Assembly: GCA_023246885.1 (NCBI GenBank)
Contig: JAHFHN010000022.1
Span: 1 to 9,348, forward strand
Length of the DNA: 9,348 nucleotides
Reading direction: 5' to 3'
Source of the DNA: Microcaldota archaeon
GTDB taxonomy: Archaea > Micrarchaeota > Micrarchaeia > Norongarragalinales > UBA8480
The notes below the pieces were generated by a model. The model was not told where the DNA came from and made no database searches. It saw nothing but the letters and a program-made list of their open reading frames with translations. Numbering within the stretch: position 1 is the stretch's first letter; every line of letters starts with the position of its first letter. This document shows, piece after piece, positions 1 through 4,974 of the stretch. The position numbers and the translations under genes were made by a program.

Positions 1-1
1 C

Positions 2-286
2 GCGTGCATTGTCCAAAACCAAGTTGATGCAGCTGCAGATTCATACCAGTTATTTGTAGTAATGAACAACCCGAACATTCCGCCAAAAATGTTGTTCGAC
101 ACACTCATGTTGCCAGAAACGAACGTATTACCTGAACTAAAAGGCAACTTTAAATTCACTTCACTAACCAGCGGTGACATCGCATCCCTAAAAGGTAAGC
201 CTGAAGACGAAGGCGACGGCAAAGCGCTGGAATCAGCTGCCTCTACTTCAACTTCACAACAACGCACAGTCGCAATCGGCGGATAA
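2..286 (+). CDS. C-terminal fragment of an unrecognised protein (5' end outside window)
   Basis: The frame is open from base 2 to the TAA at 284-286, so this is the last 94 residues of a longer protein. An ATG at 62 lies in frame, but coding-like sequence (ACIVQNQVDAAADSYQLFVV) continues upstream of it, so it is probably an internal Met. The visible part has a mixed, soluble-looking stretch (NIPPKMLFDTLMLPETNVLP), then an acidic Gly/Lys patch (KGKPEDEGDGK), then a Ser/Thr/Gln-rich tail ending in AIGG. The low-complexity tail looks disordered. I recognise no family or motif and assign no function. The next gene starts about 60 bases downstream after an A+T-rich spacer with its own TATA box, so the two are probably separate transcripts. 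Confidence 0.7.
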   Translation, partial: ACIVQNQVDAAADSYQLFVVMNNPNIPPKMLFDTLMLPETNVLPELKGNFKFTSLTSGDIASLKGKPEDEGDGKALESAASTSTSQQRTVAIGG

Positions 287-317
287 CAAATGAAAAAAAT
301 TTAGTTGAAAAATTGAA

Positions 318-327
318 ATATAAAAAA
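318..327 (+). promoter_or_regulatory. Archaeal TATA box for the PsbP-like gene
   Basis: ATATAAAAAA is centred about 26 bases before the ATG at 348. In archaea transcription starts about 22-27 bases past the box centre, so the mRNA would begin at or next to the ATG (leaderless). This supports ATG 348 over the in-frame TTG at 333. The whole spacer is A/T-rich, so the exact box is less certain than the spacing. Confidence 0.5.
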
Positions 328-347
328 ATTGGTTGAAAAATAATAAA

Positions 348-995
348 ATGGTTGAAACGAAAAACACTCCGAGCAAGTCAACTGGATTATCGATAGTTGT
401 AACCATAACTGCAATTGTTTTAATTGCATCTTGGCTAGTTGCATTCAACGGCTGGGAACAACTAACTCCACAAAAAGTAAGCAATGCCGTTCAACCCCAC
501 TTTGAACAAACTCCAGTTAATTCAACTTATAAGTTTCTCACGTATACAAATGAAAAATTTGGTTTTGAAATTCAGTACCCGCTTGGATTCTATGCTCAAG
601 AGCCAGCAATTGAAATCCCAGAATTCAGGGCGCTATCCGGCGCAGGTGACTCCTTACCTGAAACAATAGAAGTAATCACAGATAACTCCACCACTGCAGA
701 AAACGAGTTTGAAAACTTGCTAGAATCAGTTCAAGGCACTGGAGTGGTGTCAAATCGCGTGTTCACCAATAGCCAAGGAGAAACTGTCAGGCTAATTGTA
801 ACCGAACTAGATACGCCTTTACTATCCACTTATTCAAGCGAATCAGCAACAATGCACTACGCGTTTTATAACTGCAAAGACGAAGAAAACAACCCTTACG
901 CTGCCCTTGTCATAATAGGAATTCCAAAGTCCCTTAACCGCGATATCATAATCGCACAACACATAATTGATTCATTCAAGTGTTCAAAACGATGA
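348..995 (+). CDS. Membrane-anchored PsbP-like domain protein
   Basis: This gene encodes 215 residues from ATG 348. A short polar N-terminus with Lys and Thr leads into one hydrophobic segment at about residues 13-33, then a linker and a soluble extracytoplasmic domain. The domain opens with YTNEKFGFEIQYP (residues 66-78), the aromatic 'Y-x-N-x-x-x-G-F-x-I-x-Y-P' signature seen at the start of PsbP-like domains in many bacterial and archaeal exported proteins. It ends with IIAQHIIDSFKC, matching the usual final helix and 'SF' strand. Such proteins are usually of unknown role, so no photosystem function is implied. The segment is more likely a signal anchor than a cleaved signal. The domain contains sequons (NST at 58-60, NST near 112). 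The stop codon overlaps the DUF424 start, so the two genes are co-transcribed. The in-frame TTG at 333 is rejected because it lies inside the promoter spacer. Confidence 0.7.
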   Translation: MVETKNTPSKSTGLSIVVTITAIVLIASWLVAFNGWEQLTPQKVSNAVQPHFEQTPVNSTYKFLTYTNEKFGFEIQYPLGFYAQEPAIEIPEFRALSGAGDSLPETIEVITDNSTTAENEFENLLESVQGTGVVSNRVFTNSQGETVRLIVTELDTPLLSTYSSESATMHYAFYNCKDEENNPYAALVIIGIPKSLNRDIIIAQHIIDSFKCSKR

Positions 996-1312
996 TTTAC
1001 TATAAGAAAAACACAAGACAGTATCCTGAAACAACTTCAGTAATCGTAGCAATGTGCGATGAAAATTTAATTGGAAAAAAACTAGTTGACGAAAAAACCG
1101 CACTTGACTTATCAACTTACGCTGGCTTTTACAAAGGCGAATTGATAAACGCAAAACAAGCAACTGAAATTATAAAACAATCGTACGGTGACGAAAATAC
1201 TTCTTTTAACCTAGTTGGCAAAGAGACAATCGCAGCAGCTTCTCAAGTTTTTTCAATTACATCCGCTAGAAAAATAAAAAACGTACCCCACTTGCAAATT
1301 TATAGCTTATAG
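992..1312 (+). CDS. DUF424 family protein
   Basis: This gene encodes 106 residues. Features matching archaeal DUF424 proteins as I remember them are CDENLIGKKL (residues 22-31, typically 'CDxELLGKxF'), FYKGE (46-50), a helix AKQATEIIKQ, NLVGKE (73-78) and the C-terminal VPHLQIY (98-104). The length is close to the usual 95-110 residues. The biochemical function of the family is unknown; it is small, soluble and archaeal. The start is the ATG at 992, which overlaps the previous stop as ATGA (992-995) and implies translational coupling. A GTG at 980 is in frame but lies well inside the upstream gene. The first 16 residues, which include several basic residues (KKNTR), precede the conserved core and are a slight N-terminal extension. 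The gene ends one base before the convergent PGI/PMI stop. Family assignment is from motif memory, not a search. Confidence 0.75.
   Translation: MIYYKKNTRQYPETTSVIVAMCDENLIGKKLVDEKTALDLSTYAGFYKGELINAKQATEIIKQSYGDENTSFNLVGKETIAAASQVFSITSARKIKNVPHLQIYSL
1270..1281 (-). terminator. Probable T-tract terminator for the minus-strand PGI/PMI gene
   Basis: On the minus strand this reads TTTTTTATTTTT, about 33-45 bases past the PGI/PMI stop. Oligo-T tracts without a hairpin are sufficient termination signals in archaea. The tract lies inside the DUF424 coding sequence, where it corresponds to the RKIKN codons. Confidence 0.45.
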
Positions 1313-1313
1313 T

Positions 1314-2294
1314 TTATGGTTTGTTTTTTTCCATTTCTTTTTTGAGATCTTCAATTATCTCCACTGGTCGTGCTTCAACCTTGTTCTTTAAAGCCAAATA
1401 AAAGCTAGCCCAGTCACCTACGTGTAATGCGTAGAAAACTCGCGAAGCTAAATTACTCCCCTTTGTATTAACGACAGTACACTCGCCGCCTAGTTTTTCA
1501 ATTAGCTTCTGTGTAATATCAAAACGTTTTTTTATGCGCAAGTGGTCACTTGAATCGCGTATGAGTATAGTGTGAAAATCGCCGTTTTTCTTTGTGTAGC
1601 CCACTAGTTCGCTGTGGTCTAGTTCAGGAAATTTATTTGCAAAAGCATGAATTTTACTATTTTCATTGAACTTCATTTTCCAGCCATAAGAAACGCATTC
1701 AAGGTCATCAGAAGAATAAATTAATGGAGTTTTTTTGAACACTTTTTCTGCAATTGCTTTGCCGATTTGTTCGGCGTCGCTATCTTTCAATTCGACCCCA
1801 ATTTTTTCAATCCCTTTACTGGAGATAATTTGATTATCAATTAGCACATTGAGTATTGAAAGCGCCATGTAGCCAATTGAAGCGCGTGGTGGCAACCCCC
1901 CCGGCACTTTAATGAACGCAAAGTTTTGTTTTTTACAAAGCGCCTCTAGTTTTCCTCCACTTCCAACTCCAATAATTTGGCCTGCGTTTTTTTTCACTGC
2001 ATCTTCAAGCTCGGAAATAGTTTCTTCAGTGTTTCCAGAATAAGAAACTGCAAATATGAGTGAGTTTTTTCCAATTCCAAATGGAAGCGAATAACTCTTA
2101 TTAACTATAATCCGCACTTCTTTACCGGCTAGGCATTTAACAACGTCGCCTATAAACGCGCTTCCACCGACCCCGGCGATTACAACTTCGTTTATTTTAT
2201 TTGCTTCGCTTGTGCCACTATTTACTTTGATGCCGTGGCCTAACTTCGTTGCTTCAATGCACTGTTTTGGAAAATTTCTTAATATGTCTAGCAT
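1314..2294 (-). CDS. Bifunctional phosphoglucose/phosphomannose isomerase (SIS domain)
   Basis: This 326-residue cytoplasmic enzyme should interconvert glucose-6-P or mannose-6-P with fructose-6-P. Two SIS-type sugar-isomerase folds are expected. Visible motifs are GVGGSA (41-46) and SYSGNTEET (84-92) for phosphosugar binding, and PPRASIGYM (135-143), the PGI/PMI hallmark with catalytic-type Arg137. KMKFNEN follows with candidate catalytic Glu211, then FPELDHSELVGY with candidate base His227. From memory, Pyrobaculum PGI/PMI uses Arg135, Glu203 and His219, and the 16-residue Glu-His spacing is the same here. The C-terminal block VEARPVEIIEDLKKEM matches the family's closing helix. Length is slightly above the roughly 300 residues usual for crenarchaeal members. 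The ATG at 2294 is supported by a TATA box 26 bases upstream (leaderless). It supplies hexose phosphates for glycolysis, gluconeogenesis and mannose-based glycans. Sequence cannot tell the PGI to PMI balance. Confidence 0.9.
   Translation of the reverse strand: MLDILRNFPKQCIEATKLGHGIKVNSGTSEANKINEVVIAGVGGSAFIGDVVKCLAGKEVRIIVNKSYSLPFGIGKNSLIFAVSYSGNTEETISELEDAVKKNAGQIIGVGSGGKLEALCKKQNFAFIKVPGGLPPRASIGYMALSILNVLIDNQIISSKGIEKIGVELKDSDAEQIGKAIAEKVFKKTPLIYSSDDLECVSYGWKMKFNENSKIHAFANKFPELDHSELVGYTKKNGDFHTILIRDSSDHLRIKKRFDITQKLIEKLGGECTVVNTKGSNLASRVFYALHVGDWASFYLALKNKVEARPVEIIEDLKKEMEKNKP
1324..1343 (+). terminator. Probable T-tract terminator for the PsbP-like/DUF424 transcript
   Basis: Seven T (1324-1330), CCATTTC, then six T (1338-1343) lie 12-31 bases after the DUF424 stop. 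This fits an archaeal oligo-T terminator. On the other strand the same bases encode the Lys-rich end of PGI/PMI (KKEMEKNKP), so the signal lies within that gene's coding sequence. Confidence 0.55.
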
Positions 2295-2315
2295 TGAAGT
2301 ATTACTTTTCTCATG

Positions 2316-2325
2316 TTTTTAAAAG
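2316..2325 (-). promoter_or_regulatory. TATA box for PGI/PMI (minus strand)
   Basis: The minus strand reads CTTTTAAAAA, centred about 26 bases before the ATG at 2294, which predicts a leaderless or near-leaderless mRNA. It is one half of a divergent promoter pair within 108 bases. Confidence 0.6.
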
Positions 2326-2332
2326 CCCGCTT

Positions 2333-2357
2333 ATGTTCTCGCTGTGGTGATGTTCTC
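2333..2357. repeat. Direct repeat ATGTTCTC x2 between divergent promoters
   Basis: ATGTTCTC occurs at 2333-2340 and 2350-2357, start to start 17 bases, lying between the two TATA boxes (2316-2325 minus and 2365-2374 plus). The position suits a regulator site acting on both directions, but the eight-base match could be chance and no regulator is suggested by the sequence. Confidence 0.3.
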
Positions 2358-2364
2358 AACGCAG

Positions 2365-2374
2365 TTTTAAATAC
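2365..2374 (+). promoter_or_regulatory. TATA box for the four-gene membrane operon
   Basis: TTTTAAATAC is a good match to the archaeal TATA consensus (TTTAWATA) and is centred about 34 bases before the ATG at 2403. This predicts a start near 2392-2397 and a leader of only about 5-10 bases, too short for a Shine-Dalgarno site. Confidence 0.6.
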
Positions 2375-2402
2375 GCCTACATCGTAAAAACGTGTGTAGA
2401 AC

Positions 2403-2900
2403 ATGAAGTCCCTAACCATAGTTGCGTTACTCGCGTTTCTAGTTGCATTCGCTGCCATTTACTTTTACAATTCTGACCAAACCGCAAAACACTTGCCAAC
2501 AGTAAAAGTAACTCCGCCATACGCCTTTTCTCCAGGCGAGACAATCGGCGAATTCAACGCATTTTTCTTCGTCTTTATAGCTTCACTCTTATTATTTGGA
2601 ATAGGTGGGATAGTGTCAATGTTATCCGAAGGGGCTAAATACGGCTACTTTGCCTCTAAATTAATGTCAGACGCCCCCACAACTGCGTCTACCTCTTTTA
2701 CTTTTTTTGACTTACTTTTTATCCTTCCGCTTGTGTTGTCTTGCATTGCTGCAACTACGCTCGCAGCTGGTTTGATAATGGACTATCGCGGTAAGGGTTC
2801 GATGTGGAGTTACTGGAGTAATGCCGCCAAGTTCTTTGGCTTTGGCTTAGCCTTGCTAGTTATATTAATAATCGCAAGGCCTTTTGTGGTGGTGTCATAA
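2403..2900 (+). CDS. Four-helix integral membrane protein, first gene of membrane operon
   Basis: This gene encodes 165 residues. Hydrophobic segments lie at about residues 4-22, 51-73, 102-125 and 144-164, with an external loop of about 28 residues after the first. Notable residues are PGETIGEFNAF (44-54) leading into the second helix, GIGGIVSMLSEGAKYGY (66-82) leaving it, and MDYRGKG in the loop before the last helix. The small-residue-rich 'G-x-x-x-x-x-L-x-x-G-x-x-x-G' pattern at the end of helix 2 resembles SpoIIM-type membrane proteins, but the diagnostic 'PHG-x-x-E' motif is absent, so that link is only a guess. No catalytic residues are visible. It leads a run of four small membrane-protein genes at spacings of 3, -1 and 11 bases, which suggests one complex or pathway. 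The ATG at 2403 sits shortly after a TATA box. Confidence 0.75.
   Translation: MKSLTIVALLAFLVAFAAIYFYNSDQTAKHLPTVKVTPPYAFSPGETIGEFNAFFFVFIASLLLFGIGGIVSMLSEGAKYGYFASKLMSDAPTTASTSFTFFDLLFILPLVLSCIAATTLAAGLIMDYRGKGSMWSYWSNAAKFFGFGLALLVILIIARPFVVVS
2888..2894 (+). promoter_or_regulatory. Shine-Dalgarno-like site for the second membrane gene
   Basis: GGTGGTG ends 9 bases before the ATG at 2904 and matches the archaeal GGAGGTG core with one mismatch. It lies within the last codons of the upstream gene and fits an internal operon gene, unlike the leaderless operon heads. Confidence 0.45.
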
Positions 2901-2903
2901 AAA

Positions 2904-3374
2904 ATGTTCACCGCTTCCTTTGCATTACTCTCTTTGCTTAATATTTTCAACACTATTTCTGACATGGGTTTCGTTGTCAAAATACTGGTTTTTTCCTATA
3001 TACTGTACTGGCTTTTTGTAGTATTCAGAGAACAACAAATGATACTCGGTCTAGTTGCAGTAATAGCTGGTTACTTTATGCTCTTCCATGCCATTTCCAT
3101 AACCGTACTTGTTTTGCTATTCTTCGTGTTCATTGTAATGTCCGGGCACTTCCAATTCATAATCGACATGGGTGTACTTCCAATTTTAGGGATGTTTGGC
3201 TTACACGAAGGACAAGCTGAAGATGCACAAATGAACCTCATTCAAAAGAAACTAATGGATGGACAACAATTAACTAATGACGAAATAGAAAAGTTCAAAG
3301 CACACCAGCATAAACAAGCTAATTACGAACAACGTGCAAATCAACTACTATCCGAAGGAGCGAGGCCACACTAA
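2904..3374 (+). CDS. Membrane protein with charged cytoplasmic helical tail
   Basis: This gene encodes 156 residues. Roughly three or four hydrophobic segments fill residues 5-100: around 21-41 (VVKILVFSYILYWLFVVF), 46-63, 65-82 and a weaker one near 84-98 (FQFIIDMGVLPILGMFG). From about residue 100 the protein is a polar, Gln/Glu/Lys-rich tail (EGQAEDAQMNLIQKKL, TNDEIEKFKAHQHKQ) that looks helical and could form a short coiled coil for partner binding. The phrase QKKLMDGQQLTNDEIEKFKA resembles a short helix-turn-helix linker, but I assign no domain. It starts 3 bases after the upstream stop and its TAA overlaps the next ATG by one base (TAATG). Family is not recognised. Confidence 0.72.
   Translation: MFTASFALLSLLNIFNTISDMGFVVKILVFSYILYWLFVVFREQQMILGLVAVIAGYFMLFHAISITVLVLLFFVFIVMSGHFQFIIDMGVLPILGMFGLHEGQAEDAQMNLIQKKLMDGQQLTNDEIEKFKAHQHKQANYEQRANQLLSEGARPH
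3357..3365 (+). promoter_or_regulatory. Shine-Dalgarno-like site for the third membrane gene
   Basis: GGAGCGAGG holds two purine cores, GGAG (3357-3360) and GAGG (3362-3365). The second ends 8 bases before the ATG at 3374. It lies inside the end of the previous gene and supports the 3374 start along with the TAATG overlap. Confidence 0.5.
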
Positions 3375-3646
3375 TGCTATTATTACTTGAACAATTTGGC
3401 TTCTGGCTTGACATAATAAAGTGGATTATTCTACTTTGGCTAGCGTTTTACTACTACAACTGGGCAAAAGAACACTTGCCATTTTCTCCAATGTTATCGA
3501 TGGTAGTTGGATTCATACTCATCTATTACCTAGTAATTGAACACCCAATAATCGGTGCAATTGGCTACCTTGGCTGGGCAATTCTTTCATCCACGTTATT
3601 GTTATTAATCCCCTCGCTATTTAGATTATTTAGCTTGAAAAAATAA
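3374..3646 (+). CDS. Small three-helix membrane protein
   Basis: This gene encodes 90 residues, nearly all hydrophobic or aromatic. Likely membrane segments are about residues 11-29, 38-57 and 60-83, with WAKEHLPFSP as the first loop and a short basic tail (FRLFSLKK) that by the positive-inside rule would be cytoplasmic. There is no motif, Cys pair or catalytic residue. Its start overlaps the previous stop by one base and it ends 11 bases before the next gene, so it is firmly inside the operon. The size suggests an accessory subunit that packs against the neighbouring membrane proteins. Family is not recognised. Confidence 0.72.
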   Translation: MLLLLEQFGFWLDIIKWIILLWLAFYYYNWAKEHLPFSPMLSMVVGFILIYYLVIEHPIIGAIGYLGWAILSSTLLLLIPSLFRLFSLKK

Positions 3647-3657
3647 AAAAATGAGAG

Positions 3658-4062
3658 ATGAAACTAAACGAAATGACTGTGCATGACACTTTGAAATTGT
3701 ACAAATTTGCCAACAAGCAACGCGACGAGTTTTACAACATTAAATGGAGACTCTTTGTAATAGCGCTTATAATAATTGGAATGTGGTTCACCAGCAACTA
3801 CCTACAAAACAATTATCCCACTTCCCCAGAGCGTTTAGTTGTGTCAGCAACAAGTAACACTGCACTACAAGCAAGTGAACGCATGTTCAACTGGTTCGTA
3901 ACTGGCTTCTTTGCAGGTTTCCTTGCATTTGCACTCATGTTCGAAGGAGAATTCTTGATAGCAACAAGAAAAATAGCAAAACTAATAAAATTTGAAAACC
4001 CGCATGCTTCAACTAAGGAAAGCAAAACCCACAGTGCTACAAAGAAGAAAACGCGAAAATGA
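3658..4062 (+). CDS. Two-helix membrane protein with Lys-rich tail, last gene of operon
   Basis: This gene encodes 134 residues. A polar N-terminal helix (about 1-28, with LKLYKFANKQRDEFYNIKW) is followed by a membrane segment at about 31-50, an external loop of some 25-30 residues (NNYPTSPERLVVSATSNTAL), a second segment at about 78-98, then a basic tail (TRKIAKLIKF and a Lys/Thr/Ser-rich end KTHSATKKKTRK). Both termini are thus predicted cytoplasmic. The tail could contact nucleic acid or acidic partners, but composition alone cannot show it. Start is ATG 3658; another ATG at 3651 opens an 11-codon frame only. Family is not recognised. Downstream lies a 142-base spacer to the convergent 2H gene. 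Confidence 0.72.
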   Translation: MKLNEMTVHDTLKLYKFANKQRDEFYNIKWRLFVIALIIIGMWFTSNYLQNNYPTSPERLVVSATSNTALQASERMFNWFVTGFFAGFLAFALMFEGEFLIATRKIAKLIKFENPHASTKESKTHSATKKKTRK

Positions 4063-4204
4063 ATAAGGTTAACGTATTATTCAACCTGTAGATGTTAATG
4101 AGGCTTAAACGAAGTGCAACGTGGTCAACCGAAGGGAGAAGTTTTTGAAAATCCCGTTCATCAAGAGCGAAGTCCATTCTATATAATTCATCTATAGGGC
4201 AAAC
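4063..4204. other. Convergent intergenic spacer with a possible gene relic
   Basis: This spacer lies between the end of the membrane operon and the stop of the 2H gene. It has a weak GGGA/TCCC pairing around a T-run (4134-4154) that might aid termination. On the minus strand, 4177 to 4037 is an open frame of 46 codons from ATG (MDFALDERDFQKLLPSVDHV...) that overlaps the end of the membrane operon. Its amino-acid mix looks protein-like, but there is no well-placed promoter and no recognised family, so it is not called as a gene. Confidence 0.35.
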
Positions 4205-4209
4205 TCAAC
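4198..4209 (+). repeat. Left copy of 12-base inverted repeat flanking the 2H gene
   Basis: GGCAAACTCAAC is the exact reverse complement of GTTGAGTTTGCC at 4809-4820. It contains the stop codon of the 2H gene (minus-strand TGA at 4207-4205). The match does not extend beyond 12 bases on either side. Confidence 0.6.
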
Positions 4210-4774
4210 TTAAATCAGAAGAAATAATGACTTTTCTACAAGTGCAATAATTTCCTAAATGACATACGGCAAGTTTTGAAGCAGTAAATTCTATTTTCAC
4301 TTCTTTATCCTCAACTTTTGATATTCCTAAAGTTATGTGAGGGTAGAATTTTTCAAAACTTGTATTTTTATAATTATTTATCCAAGTCAAAGTTTTTTCA
4401 ACAACTGGTGGTGGAGAGAAACACATATTAGTTGTGGCATTATATGATAAGTAAGGAGATAATTGCATCATTATCTCTTCATGTAAATTTTGTATAGCTC
4501 CGTTATTCTCTATCTCAAAACTAACGTGCTTAGAACTAATTTTATTAATAGTCAAAAATAGCTTAGAAAATTGTTTACTAATTTGATTAATAATTTCTTC
4601 AATTTTTGGTAGATTTTCTTCTTCCAAAACACCCATACACAAAGAGATGTGTGGTAAACAATTTTCTTTATTTAATTTTATTGGATCATTAGCAAATTGT
4701 TTATTTATTTCAATTGCTTTATCCATTATTTTTTCTGGCGGAAGAAGAACTATGTTAATTGCTATTTTTGCCAT
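4205..4774 (-). CDS. 2H phosphoesterase / 2'-5' RNA ligase family protein
   Basis: This soluble protein has 189 residues and two H-x-T/S motifs: PHIS (His42, Ser44) and PHIT (His146, Thr148), each after a strand and preceded by Pro. These are the paired catalytic motifs of the 2H superfamily, which covers 2'-5' RNA ligases and cyclic phosphodiesterases acting on 2',3'-cyclic phosphate or 2'-5' RNA ends. The length and 104-residue motif spacing are normal, and both motifs look intact, so it is probably active. The exact substrate cannot be read from sequence, though tRNA or other RNA end processing is the usual guess. A TATA box lies about 28 bases upstream, making the mRNA leaderless. The gene is clearly more A+T-rich than its neighbours (rows 4501, 4561 and 4681 count 20-27% G+C against 42% for 3901-3960) and sits inside a 12-base inverted repeat, both hints of recent acquisition. 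Confidence 0.85.
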   Translation of the reverse strand: MAKIAINIVLLPPEKIMDKAIEINKQFANDPIKLNKENCLPHISLCMGVLEEENLPKIEEIINQISKQFSKLFLTINKISSKHVSFEIENNGAIQNLHEEIMMQLSPYLSYNATTNMCFSPPPVVEKTLTWINNYKNTSFEKFYPHITLGISKVEDKEVKIEFTASKLAVCHLGNYCTCRKVIISSDLS

Positions 4775-4797
4775 ATGGATCTTAAATTAGTTGAGAC

Positions 4798-4807
4798 ATA
4801 TAAATAT
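4798..4807 (-). promoter_or_regulatory. TATA box for the 2H phosphoesterase gene (minus strand)
   Basis: The minus strand reads ATATTTATAT, close to the archaeal consensus and centred about 28 bases before the ATG at 4774, which predicts a leaderless mRNA. The right inverted-repeat copy (4809-4820) lies directly upstream, where the TFB-recognition element would sit. Confidence 0.65.
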
Positions 4808-4808
4808 T

Positions 4809-4820
4809 GTTGAGTTTGCC
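4809..4820 (-). repeat. Right copy of 12-base inverted repeat flanking the 2H gene
   Basis: GTTGAGTTTGCC on the plus strand is the exact reverse complement of 4198-4209. It abuts the 2H gene's TATA box. The segment between outer ends is 623 bases. No target-site duplication is visible just outside either copy. Confidence 0.6.
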
Positions 4821-4943
4821 ACTTTCTTGTTTTAGGCATTTTCAAAAAATTGGATTTAACATACAATAAAATTCTATTTGAATACTTAAGAAAGACAGTT
4901 CACAAATCCAGGGTGTTTTTGACAATCTCCGTAAGTCGAAAGG
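4821..4943. other. Spacer upstream of the surface-protein gene
   Basis: This is A+T-rich DNA between the 2H promoter and the surface-protein promoter. A plus-strand frame is open from about 4814 to 4957 without an ATG and resembles nothing known. No RNA gene or clear operator is seen. Confidence 0.3.
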
Positions 4944-4952
4944 TTAAAAATA
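4944..4952 (+). promoter_or_regulatory. TATA box for the surface-protein gene
   Basis: TTAAAAATA is preceded by CGAAAGG, which resembles a TFB-recognition element, and is centred about 27 bases before the ATG at 4975. The mRNA is therefore predicted to start at or next to the ATG. Confidence 0.6.
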
Positions 4953-4974
4953 GTTAAGAACGACATATAGTTCC

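Noticed and set aside
333..347. TTG start at 333 for the PsbP-like gene
   Set aside because: It adds only KNNK-type residues inside the promoter spacer, while ATG 348 has the TATA box at the expected distance.
254..484. Minus-strand open frame at 254-484 with hydrophobic residues
   Set aside because: It is antisense to the promoter and the membrane anchor of the PsbP-like gene, with no promoter of its own.
980..991. GTG start at 980 for the DUF424 gene
   Set aside because: The ATG at 992 forms the standard ATGA overlap with the upstream stop and keeps the usual family length.
4198..4820. Calling the inverted-repeat segment a definite insertion sequence
   Set aside because: There is no transposase, no target-site duplication and only a 12-base repeat, so it is reported as a repeat pair and a hypothesis.
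4814..4957. Plus-strand open frame without ATG between the 2H promoter and the surface-protein gene
   Set aside because: It has no start codon context, no recognisable similarity, and is A+T-rich sequence where such a frame can occur by chance.
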